From positions 29,780,937-29,844,936 of the forward strand of contig OY855905.1 of the NCBI GenBank assembly GCA_963693305.1: DNA of 64,000 nucleotides, in the 5' to 3' direction. Under the pieces are notes generated by a model. It ran no database searches and was not told where the DNA came from. It saw only the letters and a list, made by a program, of their open reading frames with translations. The stretch comes from Meandrina meandrites (Eukaryota; Cnidaria; Anthozoa; Scleractinia; Meandrinidae). Made by a program: the position numbers and the translations under genes. Positions 49,305 through 57,760 of this stretch are shown here, piece after piece (position 1 is the stretch's first letter; each line of letters begins with the position of its first letter).

Positions 49305-50261
49305 TTACACTGAAGCTCTACATCTCTCTGTCTCGTTCGACTGTTTCCGAGTTTTATTTGCTTTTCTCCGTACCAAGAAATAGATCTGGCGCCGCAATCT
49401 CCTGTACAGAAACACATAAATAATAGGATTGTAACAAGCTGATGATTTGGCAATGTACGCGGGGATGGATGCTGCAACGTCACTGATGGCGTTAGGTCCG
49501 GCGATCATTGATATCAGTGACACAACAGCATATGGCGTCCAGGCCACAAGAAATGCAACGGTCATTAGTCCAAATAGCACTACCATCTTGCGCTCCATTT
49601 CAAAGGTTTTTCTCGTAAAGCTAGATGACTTTCCCCAAATGTGCCTCGCTCTTCTTGTCCCACGCATGATTTCCTTACAGCAGTTAAAATATGAAAAACT
49701 TATTAAACTAACTGGCAACACAAAACAAGCGAATATGAGACAAATATTGTAAGACAGATCCAACTTGTTTCGTGACCTCCACTTCACCGAACAACTTGTG
49801 CCGACTCCCTCCAGCTCAAACCCTGACCAGCCACACAATGGCATCACACTCCAAAACAAGGCGTACAACCACATGACCACTGAAACGCGAACTGTCCTTT
49901 GAAATGTGAAGTTTCTGTGACTTGTGAGAGGGAAAGCCAGAGCAATGTATCTCTCGTATGACGCTGCAGCTAAGTGCATTAAAGAAGTCAAGCCTGCTAG
50001 AAAAGTTATAAACGCAGCTGTCTTGCAGCCGACCTCTCCGTAAATCCATTTACCATAAGCGTTCGAAGCAGTATGAAGTGGTATCGTGGTCGCTGAGAAA
50101 AACAAATCACTGACAGCGACACTAGCAACAAATACATTCGGAGGCTTACGAAACTGTTTGTTCTTGTAAAACACCAAGCAGACAAGACCATTGAACACAA
50201 TACTTGTCGAAAAGATGACCGCAGACATCACTGAAAAGACGATATAAATGGTGGCGACCAT
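49305..50261 (-). CDS. Intronless opsin (opsin B), 318 aa
   Basis: Aligns to opsin A without gaps through all seven helices. The lysine at the Schiff-base position is Lys272, followed by NPIIY. The disulfide cysteines, ERY, and Glu six residues before the ECL2 Cys are all kept. The bovine-113 equivalent is Ala, so the E181-type glutamate is the probable counterion. The start at 50261 (MVATIY) is chosen because it aligns with opsin A (MAATIY). The frame stays open upstream to 50366 and would add 35 residues without similarity. The cytoplasmic tail is shorter and more basic than in A. TM4/ECL2 and TM6/TM7 are nearly identical to opsin A in DNA while TM1-3 is strongly diverged, which suggests gene conversion. 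It is a likely light-activated GPCR; the G-protein partner is unknown. Confidence 0.92.
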   Translation of the reverse strand: MVATIYIVFSVMSAVIFSTSIVFNGLVCLVFYKNKQFRKPPNVFVASVAVSDLFFSATTIPLHTASNAYGKWIYGEVGCKTAAFITFLAGLTSLMHLAAASYERYIALAFPLTSHRNFTFQRTVRVSVVMWLYALFWSVMPLCGWSGFELEGVGTSCSVKWRSRNKLDLSYNICLIFACFVLPVSLISFSYFNCCKEIMRGTRRARHIWGKSSSFTRKTFEMERKMVVLFGLMTVAFLVAWTPYAVVSLISMIAGPNAISDVAASIPAYIAKSSACYNPIIYVFLYRRLRRQIYFLVRRKANKTRKQSNETERCRASV

Positions 50262-50366
50262 TATCATGCAGCATCGGAGAGTTATGAATGATAAGTTGAA
50301 TTGGAGGATTATATTAAGATGATTAAAAAATAGTACGCATTGCCAAAGGTCCGGTCGCGGTGCCAA

Positions 50367-51250
50367 AATAATTTCAAATGTGCCAATAGTTTGGCTGCAT
50401 TAATGTTTGCTCACGTTGTTTTGCATAATACTTATAATGTTATTTAAATGCAAAACCTACAAAGATGAAGGATTAAGAAAAAACAGCCTCTGTGAAGGAT
50501 ATAACGAAGAATTTAGGAAAAGTTAAATGAGAATTTTGTGATTGAACTGGTAAATGGACTGAAAATATACGGCTGTTAGAAATTGTGTTTTGTCAGCCGC
50601 CATGATGTGCTTGGTCTACAATGTTTCAATAACATTCACTATCTGATTTCATAAGTTAATACATTTATTTCTTTTCTCCTTCCTAAGCACGGCGGATTTA
50701 CAATTAATATTGTTGAAACACTTTTGCTTATCTTTACAGAAAAGATGAAAAAAGCCATTTCTGTTTTGACTATTCCGAATTATTGATATCTTTTGGCGAA
50801 GGGCCAAAGCCTGAAATATTACCTTTTAATAAATGCCAAAATGGTTAGTTTTGAAACACCATTGTTATTTTTAGGAATGTAGACAAAGGTTGCTTTGGAA
50901 ACTAAATTTTAATGCAAGAATTTAAGTGTTTTCTGAATTTTATTTCAATTGTAATTGAAAGCAAAGGGAATAAAATAATGCTAATCAACCCAAATGTTAT
51001 AACGGGTGGAAAATGTTTTTGCATCAGTTGCCATTTTGGTTATTTGCTCAGTGTAAATGCTAAGATTAAATGCATCTAATTAAAAAGCAGAATTTCTCCC
51101 GGAGTAAAATAATATTGATAATAATGATACCCTGTTTCAGATTTGGAATTCTCTCTCAGTATCCATCACTCGTTCAACAAGATGATTAAAAAATAAATTT
51201 TTAATGAAATGATAGTACTGAATTGGCGAACCCGCACACTCACAGCTCAA
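50367..51250. other. Upstream region of opsin B
   Basis: AT-rich, no gene supported. Presumably contains the opsin B promoter and 5' UTR, but no defined motif was seen. It lacks the MITE found before opsin A. Confidence 0.4.
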
Positions 51251-51334
51251 TTATAAATATATTAAGGTGATATGTGATCTTCGCAGTGAATTTCCAATTT
51301 AAGCAATTGGAATGAAGAAGCCTGAAAAAAATCA

Positions 51335-51407
51335 GGGCGTCAACGGGATTCGAACCCGTGACCTCCGCGATACCGGTGCGATGCTCTACCAACTGAGCTA
51401 TGAAGCC
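51335..51407 (-). tRNA. tRNA-like gene, anticodon position GGT (Thr-like), copy 1
   Basis: A 73-nt cloverleaf: GGCTTCA acceptor, GCTC/GAGC D stem, a perfect T arm (ACGGG/CCCGT with TTCGAAT loop), and a T-run terminator after it. One acceptor pair is broken (TGACGCC instead of TGAAGCC). The anticodon stem has one mismatch and position 33 is C rather than T. It may be a repeat-borne pseudogene. Confidence 0.55.
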
Positions 51408-51584
51408 ACACATTGGGAGCGAGGTCAATTGTGAGTTCTTATTTTCCCGTGAAAGGAGTGAAATGACGTGTAGTATATGAAATGACTCATATATGAACTG
51501 CGGATATATATGAAGGTGATATATGATCTTCGCAGTGAATTTCCAATTTAAGCAATTGGAATGAAGAAGCCTGAAAAAAAATCA

Positions 51585-51618
<34 letters not shown>

Positions 51619-51657
51619 GATACCGGTGCGATGCTCTACCAACTGAGCTATGAAGCC
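51585..51657 (-). tRNA. tRNA-like gene, anticodon position GGT (Thr-like), copy 2
   Basis: Same as copy 1 but with a fully paired acceptor stem (GGCTTCA/TGAAGCC), so this is the best-preserved member. C33 and the A-C mismatch at the base of the anticodon loop remain. A and B boxes are intact, and an oligo-T terminator is followed by a TCAGG hairpin partner. Whether it is charged and used in translation is uncertain. Confidence 0.6.
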
Positions 51658-51777
51658 ACACATTGGGAGCGAGGTCAATTGTGAGTTCTTATTTTCCCGT
51701 GAAAGGAGTGAAATGACGTGTAGTATATGAAATGACTCATATATGAACTGCGGATATATATGAAGGTGATATGTGAT

Positions 51778-51807
51778 AGGTCACGGGTTCGAATCCCGTT
51801 GAAGCCC
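51778..51807 (+). pseudogene. 3' half of a tRNA-like gene
   Basis: Contains the variable loop, T arm and the 3' acceptor strand (TGAAGCC) only. It begins exactly where the array switches orientation, so the inversion breakpoint cut the gene in the variable region. Confidence 0.8.
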
Positions 51808-51983
51808 TGATTTTTTTCAGGCTTCTTCATTCTAATTGCTTAAATTGGAAATTCACTGCGAAGATCACATATCACCTTCATATATATCCGCAGTTCATAT
51901 ATGAGTCATTTCATATACTACACGTCATTTCACTCCTTTCACGGGAAAATAAGAACTCACAATTGACCTCGCTCCCAATGTGT

Positions 51984-52056
51984 GGCTTCATAGCTCAGTT
52001 GGTAGAGCATCGCACCGGTATCGCGGAGGTCACGGGTTCGAATCCCGTTGACGCCC
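51984..52056 (+). tRNA. tRNA-like gene, anticodon position GGT (Thr-like), copy 4
   Basis: A plus-strand copy with the same acceptor mismatch as copy 1 (TGACGCC). The D arm, T arm and terminator (T run from 52060) are intact. Shared descent with copy 1 suggests a duplication by inversion. Confidence 0.55.
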
Positions 52057-52288
52057 TGATTTTTTTTCAGGCTTCTTCATTCCAATTGCTTAAATTGGAA
52101 ATTCACTGCGAAGATCACATATCACCTTCATATATATCCGCAGTTCATATATGAGTCATTTCATATACTACACGTTATAAATATATTGAAATCCGAGGTG
52201 GCCTCCCCTGTAAGGGGTAGAGCATAACAGGGTAGAGTATAACAATTTCCATTGTTGGCGATTGAACTGCGGTAAGGGACGCAGTGCG

Positions 52289-52768
52289 TCATGCCAGTGT
52301 TGTAACGCAGCGATTGTTGGGGATCGGTCGACTGAAAGTTGCCTGTAGAATATGCGTGTTGAGCCTTTCTCGAGAGGGAGAGGAAGCCGGCCATGCGTTG
52401 CGTTGGGTATAGCGTGGTTGAGAGGCAGGGGGCGATTGGTAACCATGAGATGAATTGCAAATTTGGTGAAGCCAGGCAGGTGGAAAGGCCTGAAAGAACT
52501 CGCGTAGCTCGCGGACAGTTTGCTTTAACGTGCGTGGTGCTGTGAGATCATGTTGGACGAGAAGTTCGTGGATAGCCCTGACAAGAAGAAAGCCAGAGAT
52601 GGCAATGTAACATGTACCTTTGACCAGAGTCAGTCCTGCAGCGATCCAAGATTTCAGAATGATAGGTGTGTTATCATATTTTATGAGGTCACAGCGGAAG
52701 AGTGGTCCGTTATCAGCACAGGTTGTGGGCAGGCAAATTCGTGTACGGCGACTTGCTATTTGGTCCAC
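52289..52768 (-). pseudogene. Fragment resembling the C-terminus of a LINE ORF2
   Basis: A 159-codon open frame. The part reading ILKSWIAAGLTLVKG ... FLLVRAIHELLVQHDL ... REFFQAFPPAWLHQI fits the pattern after the reverse transcriptase domain of L1-type ORF2 (W-x-x-A-G-I ... F-x-x-x-x-E-L ... A-I-P-x-x-W). The reverse transcriptase core itself is not visible, so this is a truncated or diverged remnant. It lies right beside the tRNA-like array. Confidence 0.45.
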
Positions 52769-52849
52769 GCGCGTAGAAGTTCCTGATGGTACGCGGGGAT
52801 GTTTTGGTCGATGTGAGCAGCGGTGTAGGTGGTCGCGAGAGTGATTCGA

Positions 52850-53640
52850 CCCAGTGAAACGTTAGAGACGCGGAGAAAATGTGCGGTTAAAGATTTCCAG
52901 TGGACCACTATGCCATCAGGAAGCTGGCTCCCAGAACCGATAATTCAAGAATTTATCATTTTACCCTTACAAATATTTAACAATTATTTACTGGAGTGGA
53001 GGTGAATAGTAGGCTAACGGGAGTGAAAAGGATCAAGCACGATTACGGAACGCAGAAAGAACACGCGTTTTAACGGACTACCAAAAATACGGAAAATACA
53101 CACAAATACGCGGGTATCGTAAAAGAAAGGCCCGGAAACCTTTGCGAAATGCAACATATAGGAAACGAAAAGGGAACGCACAGAGAGTCGAACGCATGGA
53201 CAACGCAGCGAAGGCGAAAAAGGAACACACGGGAACTGCTCGGAGATACATGAAAGAACGCGCGAGAAAACACACGAACAAACCCACCGAGGAACTTACG
53301 TTGTAACGGATGAGTAAACACATGCAAAGCGAATGCAGTTGAAACACAAACGGGAACCCACCGTGAGTTTATGGGGGAGAAGCATTGGGTTGCGTAAGCG
53401 AAACGTAGGTTAAACGCAAGGGAACTCGGAAGAATGCAAAGGGATTTGAACGCATAGGGGTACACACAAAGGAATAGGGGAAAGACGGGCTCATGGAGAA
53501 TACACTTTATAACAGACGAGCAAATGCACTGGGAATCCACAAAAAAAGAAACGCACGGGGAACGTAGGAAGTCACCCACCGGTAACTCATTCGATGCTGT
53601 TCTCTGTTTACGTCCATTCCAGTAGGGTAGATTACCCCCG
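52850..53640. other. Purine-rich, word-repetitive segment
   Basis: Repeated irregular words such as GGAACGCAC, AAACGCA, GAACACACGGGAAC. The long minus-strand open frame over 53070-53663 is Phe/Val/Cys-rich low-complexity text produced by this composition and is not considered a gene. Confidence 0.5.
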
Positions 53641-53699
53641 TGATAGATTGGACCGAGATACAACCCTAATGGAACACACGAACGTTTCCGTGAGCAATG

Positions 53700-53906
53700 T
53701 CATGAAGGTGTTAGAATTGATGTTAAGGAATAGTTTTTCCTCCTATGAACAGGAAGACTGACAACACTAGGATCCGCTTTGGGTTCGCTTGTTAGTGCAA
53801 CCATAGTCAATTTAGTGAAGGAGTTTGTAGAGGACAGGGCGATTTCTACGGTCACCCATCCTCCCGGATGATGGTACACGGGTATGTCGATGACAGCCAC
53901 GTATGC
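53700..53906 (-). CDS. Orphan 3'-terminal exon, product not recognised
   Basis: An acceptor GATATTTTGTAG|GCATAC leads into 68 open codons in phase 0 and a TGA. The peptide (AYVAVIDIPVYHHPGGWVTV...) has balanced composition unlike the low-complexity frames nearby, so it is probably a true or formerly true last exon. Preceding exons should lie to its right (above 53906), but the next genes there are separate, and none was found before GPCR B. It could be the remnant of a broken gene. Confidence 0.35.
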   Translation of the reverse strand, partial: AYVAVIDIPVYHHPGGWVTVEIALSSTNSFTKLTMVALTSEPKADPSVVSLPVHRRKNYSLTSILTPS

Positions 53907-53910
53907 CTAC

Positions 53911-55069
53911 AAAATATCCAAATACTAATTTCAAAAATCAAGAGGTTACTTCAGGATTGTAACACAGTATTTTTTTTTTAATTGGCTTCGCTTTTTACAA
54001 ACACAAATAAAGTTAATCATTTCTCAATTAACGCAATTAATTGCTTTACTTTATGTTGAGCTCACTCATAACAAGTCAGGAATGCAATCCTTTAGACATT
54101 GCATATTTACAAACACATATTGCTGGTGTTGTTCAGCTGTATAAATATCTTTATAGAGAACTCAACGCGCAAGCGCAATCACTTGTATACAACACGCAAT
54201 CAATTTAGGTTACGAAAAGTAAAATCCAAAATGCATAAATGCAGTATACTTTTAAGCAAGAAATCAGTTCACCCTCAGGTTATCTCACAATAGTCCATCA
54301 ATAGTCTTTGATAATAATGCTAAGATAAAAACAAAATCAATGTTAAATTCCAGGAATGATTTTCTTGTTGAAATACCAGTTTATCAACCGAGGTTGTGAG
54401 ATTAAATATAATTATCAGTTAATTTTGCTTTATATGGTCAACAGCTAATTTTATATATAGTACAATATTACAAAAACATTATGTGGCTGGTAAACGAGGC
54501 CATATACACACAGTGTGGACCTATCCCTATTAAGCTTATTGAATATTAACAATGATGATATAAAAAAAGAAAAATTGTAGTTCGTAACCGACTGTTTTTC
54601 GGTATAAGAAGTTGCACTGTCAAAGACACACATTCCTTTATCTCTATTCATACTTTAAGACTAATTGGTATACTTATATAAACTATATTACAATAAAATT
54701 ATATTATATTACAATAAGATAGTTTTTTGAGCTCCACATTCTTATCTTATTTTTTTGTACGGCAAAGGTCGTAGAAAAGGCATGGGTTGTTTGTTAGTTT
54801 TTTTTTCAGGTAGTTTTTGTCTCTTTCATAGTGATTACAAACCTGGCAAGAAATCTTAAGAGGGGTGACTCTTAACTACCAATTTGTTGCACAGGATCGC
54901 ATTGTTATATTTTTTAAACCAGGTGTCCCCCCCCCCCCCCCCCCAAGATAAAATTCACCATTTAGCGTTTCAGAACGCTCTAACTGAATCGTTTTCCACA
55001 CCAATCCCTTAGCAACTGGATTTGTTGTTAAGATTCTCCCCCCTTAAACCTTGCTACATTTTGTTACGT
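53911..55069. other. Intergenic DNA, nothing supported
   Basis: Very AT-rich, with several short A/T runs and one run of 18 C (54927-54944). The right edge is the 3' side of GPCR B. Confidence 0.5.
54927..54944 (+). repeat. Poly-C run
   Basis: 18 consecutive C. Confidence 0.9.
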
Positions 55070-56759
55070 TTATTCTTTGCCATCGACTGTATAACGCGTA
55101 GCAGCTGTTGTCTGTGTGTGAGTCGAGCCCAGTTCAGTTTCTGGCGATATTTCACTTCCTCTATTACATCCCAAGAGCTTTTTAAACTCCTTCCGGTATT
55201 CTTTGTTAGTAAAACAGTAAATCAAAGGATTCATGCAGGAATTAATAAACACGAGAACATTGAATCCCTTATGCAACGGGCTGCCAATTTTTGTGATACC
55301 AAAGGGACTGAGAATGTAAATGGTCTGCGAGGGAAAAACACAAAATGTTAAAGCGATCGCGGTTATAGCACACATGCGCAATAGTAATTTTTGTCGTCTT
55401 CGTTTGTTTACATTCTCAGTGCTTTCCCCGGGGGACGATGGGAGATTCATTGAGATATGGCCAAAGGTGAGCCATGTCAACAAACAGGGAATGTAAAATG
55501 CGACAAAACTGTAGGCGATGATGAAAGCTCGTGTACCGTACTTGCCATACGGGGCTTTCTTGGAAATGCACTTCTTGCCAGCGAGTTTTGTCTCAATCAA
55601 CTTATTCATCGAAAGAATGCACGTGATAATAAACATGACAAAAACGTAAATGATGATACGTTTTCTGCTAAACTGATTCTTGTATTTAATTGGTCTAAGC
55701 ACGCAGTACCATCGCTCAATAGCAAGGCAGGCGATGAGAAGGACGGAGACTTTCCCCATTGCAAACAGAAGATATCTGTTTGCGAACAGCCGGCAAAAAA
55801 TCTCGCCACCTAATCCGGAAGGGACTGGGTACGCGGATTTAGGAATGGCGTATCCGGGAGTAGCTACGAGGAAGACTCCTGAAAGAGAACAGAAATGATA
55901 TAATATTCACTCAGTGAACGTTTTAATCGATGCTTGCTACGTTGTAACCTAGCTAACAGAAACCTTGCGCTGTGTGTTCTTAATTGCACGATTAACACCT
56001 ATCTATATATAACGGACAGCTCATTTGGTCTCAGATCTAGAGAAACTAGAATTCGTATAATCTCTATCACTACACAGAAGCCTCTATAATATGGATACTT
56101 CGTTCTGCCCTTGTAGTGTCATTACCAAAGAGTTTCGAATGTACAAGGTAAAGTGACTTAAATGCGCGCGTAGATACAGCTCGTAATTGACCAGCTGGCA
56201 GCGGTTTTGCAGCCAAGTGGGAGCGCGTTTTCACTGACATTGCGTGCGTGGGTTGTGGGTTCGAATCTCGTTCAACCTTAAAGTTGAACATTTATGTAAG
56301 ACATGTGGTTTTATTCTGGAACTTTCAAGACAACTTGAGGAATCTGGGTATTAAAAAAAGCAGCATCCGGTCGGACCGAAAAGGAACTAATGCGTTGCTA
56401 ACTGAATCACTGATAGAGGTTAGAAATAAGTACTTATATTTACACTTTTTTTCTATATGTGAAGTCGTTTCTGAGATTCAAAGCAACAATGGCAAATCAA
56501 AACATGAAGTAAATGATTTACAAGTTATAATCTCACCAGTCAGCATATCCACCACAGCTAAACTAAATAGCAGAATGTTATGGGGTTTCTTTAACATGGA
56601 AGGTTTCCTCAGGAGCACGATACAGAACAACAAGTTGAATGTGAAGGAGGCGACAGCAATCACCCAGAATGACACGTGAAGAGCGGGGTCCAGGCCTTTT
56701 CGAGGCGGGGGTTTTGAACTGACCGTCGACAGAGGGAATGAAGTGGTATTGCCTTCCAT
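55070..56759 (-). CDS. Two-exon orphan class A GPCR (GPCR B), 343 aa
   Basis: Exon 1 is 56759-56537 and exon 2 is 55878-55070, joined in phase 1 (GACTG|GTGAGA; TTTCAG|GAGTC). It is a paralogue of GPCR A with the same intron position. It shares LLFSLAVVDMLTG in TM2, ERW instead of DRY, a C-x-F-P motif in TM6, NPLIY in TM7 and KKLLGC at the start of the tail. The N-terminus carries an N-glycosylation site (NTT). There is no retinal-binding lysine. Silent-site differences from GPCR A are plentiful, so the duplication is not recent. It is a membrane receptor with unknown ligand. Exon 2 begins upstream of the apparent internal ATG, so single-frame predictions would truncate it. Confidence 0.9.
56180..56285 (+). 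repeat. tRNA-like relic
   Basis: GGTTGTGGGTTCGAATCTCG is a polymerase III B-box/T-arm-like segment, preceded by GCAGCCAAGTGGGAGCGCG, which resembles an A box. The acceptor and anticodon arms do not fold, so this is a decayed tRNA or SINE head, just beyond the 3' end of the GPCR B intron. Confidence 0.35.
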
Positions 56760-56953
56760 GCTGAAATCATTACAAGTACATGACGAATTGTTTTTAAATA
56801 CATATAAATAAATAGAAAACGATCACATGCAGATGGTATATCAACTTTTTTTAATAAGTCATTCCGTCACGATTGCATGAATTATTTTTTATTCTTTGGC
56901 GGATGCACTATGACTTTTTAGTGAGTTTTAGGGTTTGCTAACAACGACCGTAT

Positions 56954-57165
56954 CAGGGCCGTATCTAGTAACAGGCGAATTGAGGCATTTGCCTCGATCA
57001 CAATCTTGAAATAACTATTTTTGTTTCATGTTCCTGTTACAAATTAATATGAAAAAGTTTCTTTTTCTGACATCATCTAGAAATGGAGTTTCTGGGCTTC
57101 CAGACGGCTTCGAAATTTGGCCCCCTAGCTTCAGCGGTTATCAGAAATGTCTGGCTATGGGCCTG
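56954..57165. mobile_element. MITE with CAGGGCC/GGGCCTG termini
   Basis: The left end CAGGGCCGTATCTAG and the right end (reverse complement) CAGGCCCATAGCCAG form imperfect inverted repeats 212 bp apart, similar in style to hAT-type MITEs. No clear target duplication. Confidence 0.5.
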
Positions 57166-57651
57166 TTTATGGGAACTCTTAGAAGCCTTTTACTACTTTG
57201 AATAGCGTAAGCAGGTAAACCTTAGAAATTTTCAAGTATGCAAGAGATGTCCTGCATCCAGCGTTCACACTTTCTAGCAACAACCTACCTCCTTATTTAT
57301 TCCTTAGTTTTGTTTGTATCCTTTGCCTTATACCTGTTTAAAATAGCAAAACTGTATTAATAACGATACTACACATTTTAATTCTAGTTACAGCAAAGGA
57401 AAAAGGCGAAGCAAATTCTGTTACGTTAAACTTGAGCATTCATTTCTTCGACGCTTTTCAATTATATTTGCTGTTTACTCCGTCCTAAAATCTAATAAGA
57501 AGATACAAGACCCAGGTAGCAATATCCTCAGTGAAAACTGCTTCTGATTGCTGAGAGCTAGCCGGGAAGAACAACCAGTCGATAAGGTACTCGATAATAG
57601 ATGCATTTATTTATTATTTTGTAATCATGACGTGTCTAACATTTCCCATCC

Positions 57652-57760
57652 TTGGAGACCAAGTTAGTGGGGACGAGGGAAAGTCTAAGCCGGGGCGAAC
57701 AAAATTCGGCGAACGTTCTTGACTTTTCTTCTCCCGCTAACTGCCCCTGGGTCTCTGAGG
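57652..57760. mobile_element. Short MITE with GAGACC...GGTCTC ends
   Basis: The left end TTGGAGACCAAGTTAGTGGG and the right end CCGCTAACTGCCCCTGGGTC are imperfect inverted copies with a small indel. About 110 bp, with a pyrimidine-rich centre. Probably a deletion derivative of a longer element. Confidence 0.5.

Larger units (their letters stand above)
51251..52187. repeat. tRNA-like repeat array with inverted halves, flanked by direct repeats
   Basis: Units of about 250 bp, each with one tRNA-like gene and conserved flanks (TCATATATGAGTCATTTCATATACTACACG upstream, given here as one 30-bp flank at 52145-52174; TTCTTCATT...CACTGCGAAGATC downstream). There are two units on the minus strand, then at about 51777 a switch to a 3' half unit and a full unit on the plus strand. 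TTATAAATATATT occurs just outside both ends (51251-51263 and 52175-52187), like a 13-bp target-site duplication around the whole block. Confidence 0.85.

Noticed and set aside
50262..50366. A 35-residue N-terminal extension of opsin B
   Set aside because: The frame is open, but the extension has no counterpart in opsin A and would place an odd hydrophobic segment before TM1. The ATG at 50261 aligns exactly with the opsin A start.
51240..52154. Small proteins containing IAQLVEHRTGIAEVTGSNPV
   Set aside because: These are translations of the tRNA-like genes, a well-known annotation artefact, not proteins.
53070..53663. A 197-codon minus-strand open frame
   Set aside because: It lies on purine-rich sequence built from repeated short words. 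The translation is low-complexity Phe/Val/Cys text with no domain, and a second frame over the same bases is also open.
26241..56759. A simple single inverted duplication explaining the opsin/GPCR block
   Set aside because: A single inverted copy would give the order opsin-GPCR-GPCR-opsin. The observed order is opsin-GPCR-opsin-GPCR with the second pair flipped gene by gene.
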